A stretch of DNA of 52,668 bases from an uncultured Planctomycetaceae bacterium (lineage in GTDB: Bacteria > Planctomycetota > Planctomycetia > Planctomycetales > Planctomycetaceae), in contig CAJWGB010000011.1 of the NCBI GenBank assembly GCA_913031625.1, forward strand, positions 1 through 52,668, in the 5' to 3' direction. A program made the position numbers and the translations under genes. Numbering within the stretch: the stretch's first letter is position 1; the number at the start of each line of letters is the position of its first letter. Positions 44,288-52,668 of this stretch are shown piece by piece. The notes below the pieces were generated by a model, which saw only the letters and a program-made list of their open reading frames with translations, made no database searches and was not told the origin of the DNA.

Positions 44288-46234
44288 ATGTCCATCACAA
44301 TTCACTGCCCTAAATGTAACGCCGGTCTGAAACTACCGGATCGTACACTTCTGGGTCGAACAGGACGGTGCGCAAAGTGTCGGCATCGATTTGTGCTGGA
44401 AGAGCCCGATGAAGTCCAGTTGGAACTGGCAGAGGTACCACCGCCTCCCCCCGAACCAATGGTCGGCACCAGCCCGCGATGGGTGCCGGACGCTGGCAGT
44501 CCTCAGAATGCCCCGCCACCGGAATATCCGGTCCTGCCTTCCGTGAATGCTCCGGGAGCCCAGACCAACACCGCGGCCATGGCGGCACCTTCACTTGAGA
44601 TAGCACCTGCAGGTCCCGCGTTCCCTCAACTGAATGCTGAATCACCGGAATCAGAAGAGGGAACAGTTACAGATCGAATTCGTGGTCGACGCAAAAAGAA
44701 AAGTCGTACCGGCCCGATCGTTGTTGGTGTGGGGACCGCACTGTTTGCCTTCTGTATGCTGGGATTATGGTGGCAGCGAAACGACGACAACAATCCAGTC
44801 GCTCAGGACGACCAGCCCGAAGTAAACGAAGAGTGGCAGGAAGAAAAACTCTCCATGGCAACGGAGGACGAGGATGCCAGGAGGCTGAGTCCGACAGATG
44901 GCGACCCGATTCCGTTACGGTATATGCCATTTACGCCCCACCTCGTCATACACATCCGCCCCTCTGAATTGTGGGCCCCCAAACGTCGGCACGGTGAAAC
45001 CCTCGCGAACCTCGGAGAACTGGCCGGCTGGCTGAAACAGGATGTCATTGAACGCATAACAAGATTCCAGCCGGAAGAGATCGAAGAGCTGACGATCGCC
45101 ATGAATTTCGGCGCTCGCATGTCAGAGCCTGACCTCGCAGCCGTCGTTCGACTGCGCAACGAACAGACAATGTCAGACCTGAAAGGCAAACGCCTCAAGG
45201 GAGAGCTGCGAACGGATCTGACAACCGCGGAAGTGATGGAACACAATGACTACGCCTACACAATTCTGGATCGAAAGACATTTGTGGTGGCGACAGCCAA
45301 CCTGTCAATCGAACTGTCAGAGGTAAAGAAGGTTTCACGCGAACCGTCCGTCGAGCTTGAGGTTCTCCTCCGTGAGTCCGACAGAAAACGTCTTGTGTCA
45401 ATGCTGTTTGACGTACAGAACATTGACGCACACAAGGAATTCGTGTTGCCGGACGACATGCAGATGCTGGCAGAGAAGTTTGTCCTGTGGTTCGGCGAAG
45501 ACGTCCAGAGTGTGTGCTGGAGTATGCATCTCACAAACGAAGCCATGTTCATGGAGACCCTTGTCCACAACACAAATGCCAGTTCGACACTGAAAGTCAA
45601 CCGCTCCATGAAGGGCGGGCTGTCTAAGCTTCCCGGAGAGCTGGCAGAAATGGCAAAGATGATGACTCCCACGGCAATTGGTCGCCGCCAGTTGATCGGT
45701 CGTCTCCCCGCCATGATGCACGGTCTTGCACTTGGCACAAAGATCAGCGTGGCGTCAGACTTTGTTCGGATGACTACGTTTCTGCCGGACAAAGCAGCTC
45801 CCAATCTCGCGGCTGCTGCGCTCTTCGCATGGAACCAGTCATTAACAACAGACTTTGATGGCCCGGCGCCGGTCGCGGTCGTCCAGCAGAAGATCCCGGA
45901 CAAGGTGGTCGACCGCCTGAAGCAGATCAAGGTCTATGTGGACTACGCAAGAACTCCTCTTAACCAGGTCCTGAATATGATCAGCGAGGACATCAAGACT
46001 CCGATCGAGCTGGACGGAAGTGCGCTGATGCTTGTGGGGATCACTCAGGTCGAGAAACAGACAATGTCTCTGGGAGATGTTCCGGCAATCACCGTTCTCG
46101 ACAGGATTGTCTCTACTGAAAAGTTCCGCGGGAACATAGTCGTAATCGTGGACGAACAGGCAAAGAAGATTACCGTCACATCACGGCCATCCGCTGAAGA
46201 GAAGGGCCTTGAGATCTTTGATACGAAGCAGTAG
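44288..46234 (+). CDS. MJ0042 zinc-ribbon membrane protein with STN-like C-terminal segment
   Basis: 648 residues from the ATG at 44288. The N-terminal zinc ribbon is formed by C7/C10 and C28/C31 ('CPKC', 'CAKC', MJ0042 type). A Pro-rich linker, a basic stretch ('RIRGRRKKKSRTG') and one membrane span (about 144-164) follow. The extracytoplasmic part has no recognised domain until about 560. There, 'TPLNQVLNMISEDIKTPIEL', then 'TMSLGDVPAITVLDRIV', then 'IVVIVDEQAKKITVTSR' resembles the STN/secretin N-terminal fold. Function unknown. The ribbon faces the cytoplasm and the STN-like part outward. Confidence 0.9.
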   Translation: MSITIHCPKCNAGLKLPDRTLLGRTGRCAKCRHRFVLEEPDEVQLELAEVPPPPPEPMVGTSPRWVPDAGSPQNAPPPEYPVLPSVNAPGAQTNTAAMAAPSLEIAPAGPAFPQLNAESPESEEGTVTDRIRGRRKKKSRTGPIVVGVGTALFAFCMLGLWWQRNDDNNPVAQDDQPEVNEEWQEEKLSMATEDEDARRLSPTDGDPIPLRYMPFTPHLVIHIRPSELWAPKRRHGETLANLGELAGWLKQDVIERITRFQPEEIEELTIAMNFGARMSEPDLAAVVRLRNEQTMSDLKGKRLKGELRTDLTTAEVMEHNDYAYTILDRKTFVVATANLSIELSEVKKVSREPSVELEVLLRESDRKRLVSMLFDVQNIDAHKEFVLPDDMQMLAEKFVLWFGEDVQSVCWSMHLTNEAMFMETLVHNTNASSTLKVNRSMKGGLSKLPGELAEMAKMMTPTAIGRRQLIGRLPAMMHGLALGTKISVASDFVRMTTFLPDKAAPNLAAAALFAWNQSLTTDFDGPAPVAVVQQKIPDKVVDRLKQIKVYVDYARTPLNQVLNMISEDIKTPIELDGSALMLVGITQVEKQTMSLGDVPAITVLDRIVSTEKFRGNIVVIVDEQAKKITVTSRPSAEEKGLEIFDTKQ

Positions 46235-46255
46235 CTGCATGTCGGCGTACAGAGG

Positions 46256-46269
46256 CGCAGGCGCCTGCG
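46256..46269. other. Perfect 14-base palindrome before the synthase start
   Basis: CGCAGGCGCCTGCG is its own complement. It lies 10 bases before the GTG at 46280 and next to the GGAG ribosome site. It could be an operator or hold the start in a hairpin, but chance in a GC-rich gap is possible. Confidence 0.5.
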
Positions 46270-46279
46270 GAGATCTCCG

Positions 46280-48340
46280 GTGACAGACAACACACAGGCA
46301 CTCCGTTTGTCCAGAGGCGTGGTGCTGACATTTGCGATCACAGTCTTTGTGAGCGCATTTCTGCTGTTTCAGATTCAGCCGCTCATCAGCCGCGTCATTC
46401 TGCCGTGGTTCGGTGGTTCCCCTGCGGTCTGGACCACATGCATGTTGTTCTTTCAGGCGGTCCTGTTCGCAGGGTACGCCTGGGCACACATCCTGAATCG
46501 GTTTCTGAGACTGCGGTCTCAACTCCTGCTGCACGCCGCACTTCTGGTCGTCTCAGCAGTCCTGCTAAAGATCCTACCGGACGCGGATCTCAAGCCTGAG
46601 CCAGATACAGCTCCAATTGCCGGAATCCTTTCGCTGCTGCTGGTCAGCGTCGGACTGCCGTACTTTCTGCTTTCATCTACCGGACCGCTGTTGCAGGCGT
46701 GGTTTGCTCAGGCGGGACGGGGCCGTTCCCCGTGGAGACTGTATGCGGTTTCCAACGCTGGTTCGCTTCTGGCACTGTTGTCATTCCCGTTTGTGTTTGA
46801 GCCGCTGATGGACGTCAGTACGATGGGAAAGTTTTGGAGCGGAGGATTTATTCTCTTTGCGTGCGTCTGCATCACCAGCGGCATTCTCGCCGTCCGACAT
46901 GCACCGGCGGTAGAAGCGGAGAACGAGGCTCGGCAGGCGAAGCTGCCATTTCGCAGCATGGCAACATGGTTCGCGCTCGCCTGCCTCCCGTCGGTGGCAC
47001 TCCTGGCGATTACAAATACGGCGTGCATGGACGTTGCCGTCATTCCGTTTCTGTGGATCGTTCCTCTGGCGCTCTACCTGCTGTCGTTCATCCTGTGCTT
47101 TGACAGTCAGAGGTGGTATCACCGAGCACTCTTCGCAGTCTTTACGCTGCTTCTGAGCTCCTGCCTCTGCGGCCTGTTGATGTTTGGTTCAGTCTTTTCC
47201 CTGCCGCTTCCGGGTCTGCTGGCTCTGTATTTTTCACTGCTGTTTTGCATCTGCATGATGTGTCACGGAGAACTCGCACGGCTCAAACCGGATTCCGAGC
47301 ACCTGACAGTTTTTTATCTGACGATGTCTGCGGGAGGTGCCTGTGGGGGACTCTTTGCAGGACTGATTGCCCCGACCGTGTTTTCCGAATACTGGGAGCT
47401 GCACCTGTGCCTCGGAGCCGCAATCATCTGCGCACTCTGGGTGACAGCCCACTCACAGAACTGGCTGGGCCGACGGCTTACCGCTCCGATGTGGGCTATG
47501 GTAGTCGCAGCAATTCCAGTGGTGCTGTTTATCACCTTTACGGCAGAGGCCATCATGAGTTCGCAGGACACCATTGCCGTGTCGCGAAGTTTCTACGGTG
47601 TCCTCCGCATTGAGAAAGACTCAGAGACCCGTGCGCTGCTAATGCGACATGGTCGAGTGGTCCACGGAGTTCAACTCCCAAACAGCTGGCAGCAGCCGAC
47701 CACCTACTACTCGCGCGGTTCCGGCGTCGGCAGAACGATCGCTGCAATTCAGTCTGAGAAACCGGGTATCAAGGCCGGGCTGGTCGGCCTTGGATGCGGA
47801 ACACTGGCTGCTTACGGCCGCCCTGAGGATAAGTTCCGTTTTTACGAGATCAATTTCGACGTGATTGAACAGGCTCAGACACACTTCGATTTTCTGAAGA
47901 ACAGCCCGAGTCAAAATGAAATCAGCCTGGGAGACGCCCGTCTGGTGCTGGAGTCTGAGGAGCCTCAACACTTTGACCTGCTTGTTCTTGATGCCTTCTC
48001 AGGAGATGCAGTGCCCACTCATCTGCTGACAAAAGAGGCATTCCAGTTGTATCAGACTCACCTGAATGACGACGGCGTAATCGCCATCCACATTTCCAAT
48101 CGTTACTTTGACCTGCGTCCGGTAATCGACGCTGCTGCCGAGAAACTGAAACTCCAGACCCTGACCCTCGTTGTTCCGGAGCAACAGGAGCTGATTTTCC
48201 CAAGCAGTGAATGGGTGATTCTGAGCCGTTCGAGCAGGGTCATGCTGAATCCGGCAGTGCGTCAGATTGCCATCGCTCATCAACAGAAGCGCGTCCTGTG
48301 GACGGACAGCTACAGCAATCTGTTTGGGATTCTCAAGTAA
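46280..48340 (+). CDS. Membrane-fused spermidine/spermine synthase-like protein
   Basis: 686 residues from the GTG at 46280 (GGAG upstream). The first 430 residues form about ten to twelve membrane spans ('VVLTFAITVFVSAFLLFQIQ', 'LLLVSVGLPYFLLSSTGPLL'). The rest is a spermidine-synthase/methyltransferase fold ('KAGLVGLGCGTLAAYG', 'FRFYEINFDVIEQAQTHF', 'LLVLDAFSGDAVPTHLLTKE'). This fused form is known as spermidine-synthase-like MFS fusion in many bacteria. Whether it makes polyamine, or uses the fold for something else at the membrane, is unknown. It follows the STN-like gene by 45 bases. Confidence 0.92.
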   Translation: MTDNTQALRLSRGVVLTFAITVFVSAFLLFQIQPLISRVILPWFGGSPAVWTTCMLFFQAVLFAGYAWAHILNRFLRLRSQLLLHAALLVVSAVLLKILPDADLKPEPDTAPIAGILSLLLVSVGLPYFLLSSTGPLLQAWFAQAGRGRSPWRLYAVSNAGSLLALLSFPFVFEPLMDVSTMGKFWSGGFILFACVCITSGILAVRHAPAVEAENEARQAKLPFRSMATWFALACLPSVALLAITNTACMDVAVIPFLWIVPLALYLLSFILCFDSQRWYHRALFAVFTLLLSSCLCGLLMFGSVFSLPLPGLLALYFSLLFCICMMCHGELARLKPDSEHLTVFYLTMSAGGACGGLFAGLIAPTVFSEYWELHLCLGAAIICALWVTAHSQNWLGRRLTAPMWAMVVAAIPVVLFITFTAEAIMSSQDTIAVSRSFYGVLRIEKDSETRALLMRHGRVVHGVQLPNSWQQPTTYYSRGSGVGRTIAAIQSEKPGIKAGLVGLGCGTLAAYGRPEDKFRFYEINFDVIEQAQTHFDFLKNSPSQNEISLGDARLVLESEEPQHFDLLVLDAFSGDAVPTHLLTKEAFQLYQTHLNDDGVIAIHISNRYFDLRPVIDAAAEKLKLQTLTLVVPEQQELIFPSSEWVILSRSSRVMLNPAVRQIAIAHQQKRVLWTDSYSNLFGILK

Positions 48341-48817
48341 GCTGCGGTTTGCTGTTCTCTCGCGAGTGAGATCATGCAGGCCTCACCGAGGGCCGCAGGA
48401 CTCAATGCCTTCGCGGCGACAGCAACTCAGCCGCAACCGGCTGCAGGGAATCAAGGTATCGTCGTGTGCCTCACGCAGGCCCGATACAGGCAAACGCAGA
48501 TCCGACATTGGTTGTGTGATGGATCGTGAGCAGATCGCCGGGGCTTCGTCGCGTCACCCCTTGTCAGGCCTGCTTTGCCTACGGTCCCGAAGTGGATCAT
48601 TTGACTGGCGTTAAGTGACCTGGTGGCCGCGATTACCCCTGAACTATGCAGCGACGCAGTCAACCAAACTTGATTTGAACAGAAAAAACACTGGATCCGC
48701 AGGGCCGCACCCGGTTTCAGTTTTTCTCCGGATTCTGTGTAACAAAGCTGAGGAGATTCCACTGAGGGTATTCAGAAGGGCAAACCAACAAACTCCTGAC
48801 TCAGAAAGGACGACATA
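48341..48817. other. Intergenic region before the PDZ repeat protein
   Basis: About 480 bases with no gene showing coding character. It should hold the promoter for the PDZ-repeat gene, whose ribosome site AGAAAGGA precedes 48818. No terminator, riboswitch or repeat is obvious. Confidence 0.4.
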
Positions 48818-50047
48818 ATGAAACGCCTCTTCAAGACCCTCACTCTGGTTGCTGTCATTGGTCTCGCAGCAGGTTCCGCAGAATCACAGGCTCAGTTCCG
48901 TTTCGGTAAGAGCAGTGGTTCTTCATCGGGAATCAAAAGTGCAATTGGCCGGAGTGGATCATCATTTCGCTCAGGAATCTCAAAATCAAAGAGCGTCATT
49001 TCTCCGTCTCGCGGTCGAACAGGCTCACTGATTGGCAAAGTTGGAGGAAACACAAAGGGCGGATTTAAGGGGATCAAACCTCCCGGCACATCCATCGGTA
49101 AGGTCACTCCAAAACTCAGTGTTCCTTCCTTCAGGCCCGGAACGAAACCAAATGTCACACTGCCGAAAGCAGGAATCAAACGACCAGGCGTGAAGCCGCA
49201 GCCAAACCCAGGGATCAGGCTGCCAGGTATCAACCCGCTGCCGAGACCAGGGGGCAAACTGCCAGGTGTCAAGCCGCTGCCAAAACCAGGGATCAAGCTG
49301 CCGGGTGTCAAGCCGCTGCCAGGACCTGGGATCAAGCTGCCGGGTGTCAAGCCGCTGCCAGGACCTCGGATCAAGCTGCCGGGTGTGAATCCGCCGCCAA
49401 AACCAGGAGTCAAGCTGCCACGTATCAAGCCGCTGCCAAGACCTGGGATAAAGCTGCCGGGTGTGAATCCGCCACCAAAACCGGGGGTCAAGCTGCCGGG
49501 TGTCAAACCACTGCCAGCTCCGATCAATCCCATCCCGAATCCGGGGGGCAATGTCTCCAACGCAAAGTGGAACCACGTCATCGGCTGTATCGCTGGACGA
49601 CGACTGAATCTGCTGCACCACTACCACTGGTGTCACTACCGACCTGCTGTTTGTCACTGGTGGGTTAGCTACTGCCGTTCGATCTCACTGTGTCACTACT
49701 ACCACCTGCACACCTGCGACTGGGTTCGCGTTCGATGTGCTCCCGTCGTGACAGTTGGAGTTGCTCAGGAAGCGGACTGGTACCTCGGTATCAAAGGCAT
49801 GCTGCTTCCCGGAAAGGGACTTGGGATCGACGGAGTGGAACCGGGATCACCTGCAGAGCTTGTCGGGCTGCAGCCCGGAATGGTGATGACAAGTTGCAAC
49901 GGCATCGACCTTGTGGACGAAGACAGCCTTGCTCAGGCAATTCGGATCAGCGGCGGAGTTCTGAACATGACTCTCCTGTCTGCGGACGGAACTCAGGTCC
50001 TGCAGGGAACAGTTCAGATGACACTCATCCCCAGCGTCTCGTTGTAG
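48818..50047 (+). CDS. Exported PDZ-domain protein with 13-residue Pro/Gly/Lys repeats and His/Cys/Trp-rich segment
   Basis: 409 residues with a signal peptide ('LTLVAVIGLAAGSAESQA'). A Ser/Gly/Lys-rich region follows. Then come about nine tandem copies of a 13-residue unit like 'PGIKLPGVKPLPG' (protein about 118-234). Residues about 252-309 are very rich in His, Cys, Trp and Tyr ('LLHHYHWCHYRPAVCHWWV', 'CRSISLCHYYHLHTCDW'), which could bind metal or form disulfides. The last 90 residues form a PDZ domain ('GIDGVEPGSPAELVGLQPGM'). No protease motif is visible. The repeats are kept in frame at the DNA level. Confidence 0.92.
   Translation: MKRLFKTLTLVAVIGLAAGSAESQAQFRFGKSSGSSSGIKSAIGRSGSSFRSGISKSKSVISPSRGRTGSLIGKVGGNTKGGFKGIKPPGTSIGKVTPKLSVPSFRPGTKPNVTLPKAGIKRPGVKPQPNPGIRLPGINPLPRPGGKLPGVKPLPKPGIKLPGVKPLPGPGIKLPGVKPLPGPRIKLPGVNPPPKPGVKLPRIKPLPRPGIKLPGVNPPPKPGVKLPGVKPLPAPINPIPNPGGNVSNAKWNHVIGCIAGRRLNLLHHYHWCHYRPAVCHWWVSYCRSISLCHYYHLHTCDWVRVRCAPVVTVGVAQEADWYLGIKGMLLPGKGLGIDGVEPGSPAELVGLQPGMVMTSCNGIDLVDEDSLAQAIRISGGVLNMTLLSADGTQVLQGTVQMTLIPSVSL
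49169..49519 (+). repeat. 39-bp tandem repeats coding for PG(I/V)KLPGVKPLP units
   Basis: Eight clear 39-base units begin at 49208, preceded by one degenerate copy at 49169. Units differ mainly in the last codons (PLPK, PLPG, PPPK, PLPR), and some neighbours are nearly identical, which suggests recent duplication. All keep the reading frame. Confidence 0.93.
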
Positions 50048-50091
50048 AGACCACCTGAAAACCAATCTGACTCGACAACTTAACCTTCAGA

Positions 50092-50117
50092 AGAGCCCGC
50101 GGAATCCCGCGGGCTCT
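50092..50117 (+). terminator. Hairpin after the PDZ-repeat gene
   Basis: AGAGCCCGCGG and its complement CCGCGGGCTCT form an 11-pair stem with an AATC loop, 44 bases after the stop codon. There is no long T-run (CTTCG follows), so it is a probable but not textbook terminator. Confidence 0.8.
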
Positions 50118-50179
50118 CTTCGTATTCAAAGTGATCACTTCTGGTTCAACAGCGTCGCCCCAACTATCATTTCCAGACA

Positions 50180-51115
50180 ATGGTGAACCAGGAGCAGGAC
50201 GGGAGCAATCGGACAGTGGATGTTGTAGGGATTGGAATTTCGGTCTTTGATCAGCAGATGATGGTCAGTAGTCTGCCGCGTGAGAACGAAAAGGAACGGG
50301 CTCTGAAGATGCGAGCCCAGGTCGGCGGTCCGGTTCCAACGGCTCTGGTTCTCCTGCAGCGATTGGGGTTCTCCACTCACCTGATCAGTCCCTGGGGAAC
50401 CGATATCGCTGCGGACTTCATCCAGCGAGACCTGACTAAGGAAGGGATTGGTCTCTCATCTGCATGCCGAGGGGACCGAGACACCGGTCAGGCCCATGTC
50501 TGGGTCTGCGAGTCCAGTGGCTCAAGAACGATTGTCTCCCACGCACCTGGATGGGAAACGCTTGTTCATTCGCCTGAAGACATCGCCCTGCAACAGCGCT
50601 GCCGCATTCTGCACACGGACGGTGCCGGTGGCAGCCTGACAGTCGCCGCCGCACAGCGTGTCCGAGACTCAGGGGGAAAAGTGTTCGTCGATGCCGGGTC
50701 CCCGAAACCGGCAACGAAGGAACTAATGCCGCTCGCAAGTGTCTTCAGCTTCCCGGAACGCTTTGCGCAGCAGTTCTATGAAACCGGTGATACTGACGCG
50801 GCCGGACTCCGAGTCCTGGAGGCGGGCGCAGACGCCGCCGTGTGCACCCTGGGAGAGCGAGGAGCCCGAATCTACTCAGGTAACGACATTGTTCAGGTGC
50901 CCGCCTTTTCGATTAAGACTGTCGACTCCACGGGCGCAGGCGACGTTTTCTGCGGAGGGATGATCAGCGGTCTTCTCGAAGGAGAATCAATCGTGCAATC
51001 GGTTCGACGTGGGGCAGCGGCATCTGCGATTAAGTGCAGAACCCTGGGTAACCGTGAGGCACTGCCGACTCGAGAACAGATTCAAACGCTGCTTGCATCC
51101 TCAGCTTCATCCTGA
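50180..51115 (+). CDS. PfkB-family sugar kinase
   Basis: 311 residues from the ATG at 50180. It phosphorylates a sugar or nucleoside with ATP. The substrate-binding start 'VVGIGISVFDQQMMV' is followed by the 'GGPVPTALVLLQRLG' loop, and the C-terminal signature 'DSTGAGDVFCGGMISGL' holds the catalytic Asp and the anion hole. Order and length match the ribokinase/fructokinase group. The exact substrate is not readable from sequence. It lies between the PDZ gene terminator and the ClbS pseudogene, with no sugar operon around it. Confidence 0.95.
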   Translation: MVNQEQDGSNRTVDVVGIGISVFDQQMMVSSLPRENEKERALKMRAQVGGPVPTALVLLQRLGFSTHLISPWGTDIAADFIQRDLTKEGIGLSSACRGDRDTGQAHVWVCESSGSRTIVSHAPGWETLVHSPEDIALQQRCRILHTDGAGGSLTVAAAQRVRDSGGKVFVDAGSPKPATKELMPLASVFSFPERFAQQFYETGDTDAAGLRVLEAGADAAVCTLGERGARIYSGNDIVQVPAFSIKTVDSTGAGDVFCGGMISGLLEGESIVQSVRRGAAASAIKCRTLGNREALPTREQIQTLLASSASS

Positions 51116-51136
51116 TCAGCAACTGGATCGCGGTCG

Positions 51137-51565
51137 ATGCCCAGACCAAAATCAGATGCGAAACTCCTGAACGGCAGCAAAGACGCCTGGAATCGTTTTC
51201 AGGCACTTCCTGATTCTTTCTCCGCAGAGAAACTCGAACAGGAGTTTCGATCTGAAAAGGAGCGACTCCTCACATGCCAGCGGAAGGATTTGCGCGGCGT
51301 CCAACTCCGGAACTCAACCGAGTATTTCATCAACAGCACAGGGACAGTAGACTCAAGCCACCTAAAGGCAAGCTGTCAGAGACACACTTCCGGCTGATCA
51401 GAATCATTGAGCGGCATTCAGAAGAGGAGCTCTTCACGCGGCAGCACTACCACTGGACCGGTTCGACGTCTCCTGGATCCTACCTGACCTCTGCACTCCC
51501 AGTGCCACTACGAATGGGCATTGAAGATCTTGCGCAAGTACACCCGCAGCCTGCGTGCTCATTAG
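51137..51565 (+). pseudogene. Broken ClbS/DfsB-family gene
   Basis: Three pieces of one ClbS/DfsB (DUF1706) protein are spread over two frames. The N-terminus 'MPRPKSDAKLLNGSKDAWNR' is in the frame starting at 51137. 'MPAEGFARRPTPELNRVF' to 'LFTRQHYHWTGSTSPGSYLT' is in the frame from 51274. The C-terminus 'HYEWALKILRKYTRSLRAH' and its stop (51563-51565) are back in the first frame. About 45 residues of the family's middle are missing at the first break, and a small indel near 51500 causes the second. The family includes the colibactin-resistance protein ClbS. It looks like a decayed gene rather than programmed frameshifting. Confidence 0.75.
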
Positions 51566-51598
51566 CCTGGAATACCCCGAAAGCGTTCCACGGAGCAA

Positions 51599-52668
51599 TC
51601 AGCTCTCTGAAAGTGCTCGAGTAATCTCAGTAATCGCCTGCTTGCCATCACCGAACAGCATCAGAGTATTATCCGCCGCGAACAGCGGGTTGGCGATGCC
51701 GGCAAACCCTGGACTGAGGCTTCGTTTCACAACGACGATTGTCCGTGCCTTATCGACGTCAATGATTGGCATACCGGCAACGGGACTGTCCGGATCGGTC
51801 CTCGCAAGAGGGTTCACTACGTCGTTCGCCCCCAGAACGATGGCCACGTCAACCTGGTCCATCGAGGTATTGACCTCGTCCATTTCCTTCAACCGCTCGT
51901 AGGCGATATCTGCCTCCGCCAGCAGCACGTTCATGTGCCCTGGCATTCGGCCGGCAACGGGATGGATTCCGAACTCTACATCAACGTCCGCCTTGAGAAG
52001 TGCATTTGTCAGGTCGCGAACTGCGTGCTGCGCCTGAGCAACCGCCATCCCGTAGCCTGGCACGATCAGGACTTTCTGAGCAACCTCCAGCATCATGGCG
52101 ACTTCGTCCGACGACGTTGATTTAACATTCGCATAGACATCGTCGTCCGATCCGGATTTGCCGCCGGACTGCAGAGTTCCAAACAGCACGGCCCACAGCG
52201 ATCGGTTCATCGCCTCACACATGATTCTTGTCAGAATCAGACCAGACGCCCCGACAAGAGACCCGGCAATGATCAGCAGGTTATTGTTGAGAACGAAGCC
52301 CGTCGCAGAAGCAGCCAGCCCGGAATATGAGTTCAACAGGGCAATGACAACCGGCATGTCAGCACCACCAATGGAGACCACCAGCAGGACTCCGAGCACC
52401 AGCGCAACCACACACATGCCCCAATACGCCAGTTCCGCATGTTCGGGATACATGACAACAACAACGCCAAGACCAATCCCAACGACCCCCAGCACCAGAT
52501 TCAGCAGTTTCTGCCCCGGGAACGAGATATCCCTGATGAACCTGAGTTCCTGCAACTTCGCAAAGGCGACGAGACTTCCTGTCAGCGTAATACCACCGAT
52601 CAGACCGGATGCCGCCGTCGCGGTCAGTGCATCGGGCATGCAGTCTGCCCCGGTCAATCTGCCTGAGA
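51599..52668 (-). CDS. pntB: NAD(P) transhydrogenase beta subunit (partial, 5' end outside window)
   Basis: The frame is open to the right edge, so the start lies beyond 52668; about 356 codons are visible, against some 460 in full-length PntB. PntB carries part of the proton channel and the NADP(H)-binding domain of the transhydrogenase that makes NADPH from NADH using the proton gradient. Membrane helices are followed by domain III: 'IVPGYGMAVAQAQHAV' (NADP loop), 'GIHPVAGRMPGHMNVLLAEA', 'VAIVLGANDVVNPLAR', 'GMPIIDVDKA' and 'RSLSPGFAGIANPLF'. PntA should lie on the same strand outside the window. Confidence 0.96.
   Translation of the reverse strand, partial: SGRLTGADCMPDALTATAASGLIGGITLTGSLVAFAKLQELRFIRDISFPGQKLLNLVLGVVGIGLGVVVVMYPEHAELAYWGMCVVALVLGVLLVVSIGGADMPVVIALLNSYSGLAASATGFVLNNNLLIIAGSLVGASGLILTRIMCEAMNRSLWAVLFGTLQSGGKSGSDDDVYANVKSTSSDEVAMMLEVAQKVLIVPGYGMAVAQAQHAVRDLTNALLKADVDVEFGIHPVAGRMPGHMNVLLAEADIAYERLKEMDEVNTSMDQVDVAIVLGANDVVNPLARTDPDSPVAGMPIIDVDKARTIVVVKRSLSPGFAGIANPLFAADNTLMLFGDGKQAITEITRALSES

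Noticed and set aside
49169..49519. Regular repeats that could look like a CRISPR array
   Set aside because: Units are contiguous, in frame and coding; there are no unique spacers, and no cas genes in the window.

Overview
The window looks like chromosomal backbone of a planctomycete (Planctomycetota, probably a Gimesia/Fuerstiella-like Planctomycetaceae). This is judged by content, not by a database search: an N-terminal J-like module with the planctomycete PP-x-HYALL signature, an MJ0042 zinc-ribbon membrane protein, a GAF plus HlyD-type adaptor, a PilM with a fused PilN-like half, an exported dikinase-like protein, many Arg/Asp/Glu/Pro-rich low-complexity proteins, GC in the mid-50s, and loose gene packing on both strands. 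No rRNA, insertion sequence, prophage or CRISPR array is visible.

Layout. 1-6367 (minus): three co-directional genes for a type IV pilus/secretion-type inner-membrane platform (PilM-PilN fusion, then PilO-like, then a third single-span protein cut by the window edge). All three carry Gly/Met-rich low-complexity inserts, and the middle one ends in 11 perfect TPDGT repeats. 6861-13353: a polytopic membrane protein, an M1-type metallopeptidase fused to an Omp85-like beta-barrel, a mandelate-racemase-type enzyme, and a J-like/PEGA membrane protein. 13635-19386: a large exported repeat protein, an ACT-domain protein, an exported swivelling-His/ATP-grasp protein, and a small hypothetical. 19884-21572: housekeeping rpsD (with a strong terminator) and dapA. 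21810-24247 (minus): the TIGR03546/TIGR03545 pair. 24638-24711: a tRNA with anticodon CAT.

24918-28796 (minus): a run of GAF-HlyD adaptor, ispD (TGATG overlap), a hypothetical, and a SixA-like phosphatase. 29121-36604 (plus): an orphan NMT1-type solute-binding lipoprotein, a Gfo/Idh/MocA oxidoreductase, and an RND pump plus its adaptor (TGATG overlap). 36777-42363: a rhomboid protease, a hypothetical overlapping a YjbQ-family gene, and a minus-strand operon of a Tat-exported TIM-barrel protein, aroE and metW. 42679-52668: a hybrid histidine kinase preceded by a cluster of palindromes, an MJ0042/STN-like protein, a membrane-fused spermidine synthase, a PDZ protein with 13-residue repeats, a PfkB kinase, a ClbS/DfsB pseudogene, and pntB running off the right edge.

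The parts most worth attention are the M1-Omp85 fusion, the Gly/Met-rich PilM-N/O cluster, the exported dikinase-like protein, the two secreted repeat proteins, the palindrome cluster, and the decayed ClbS gene. Most of the rest is ordinary core metabolism and envelope biology.
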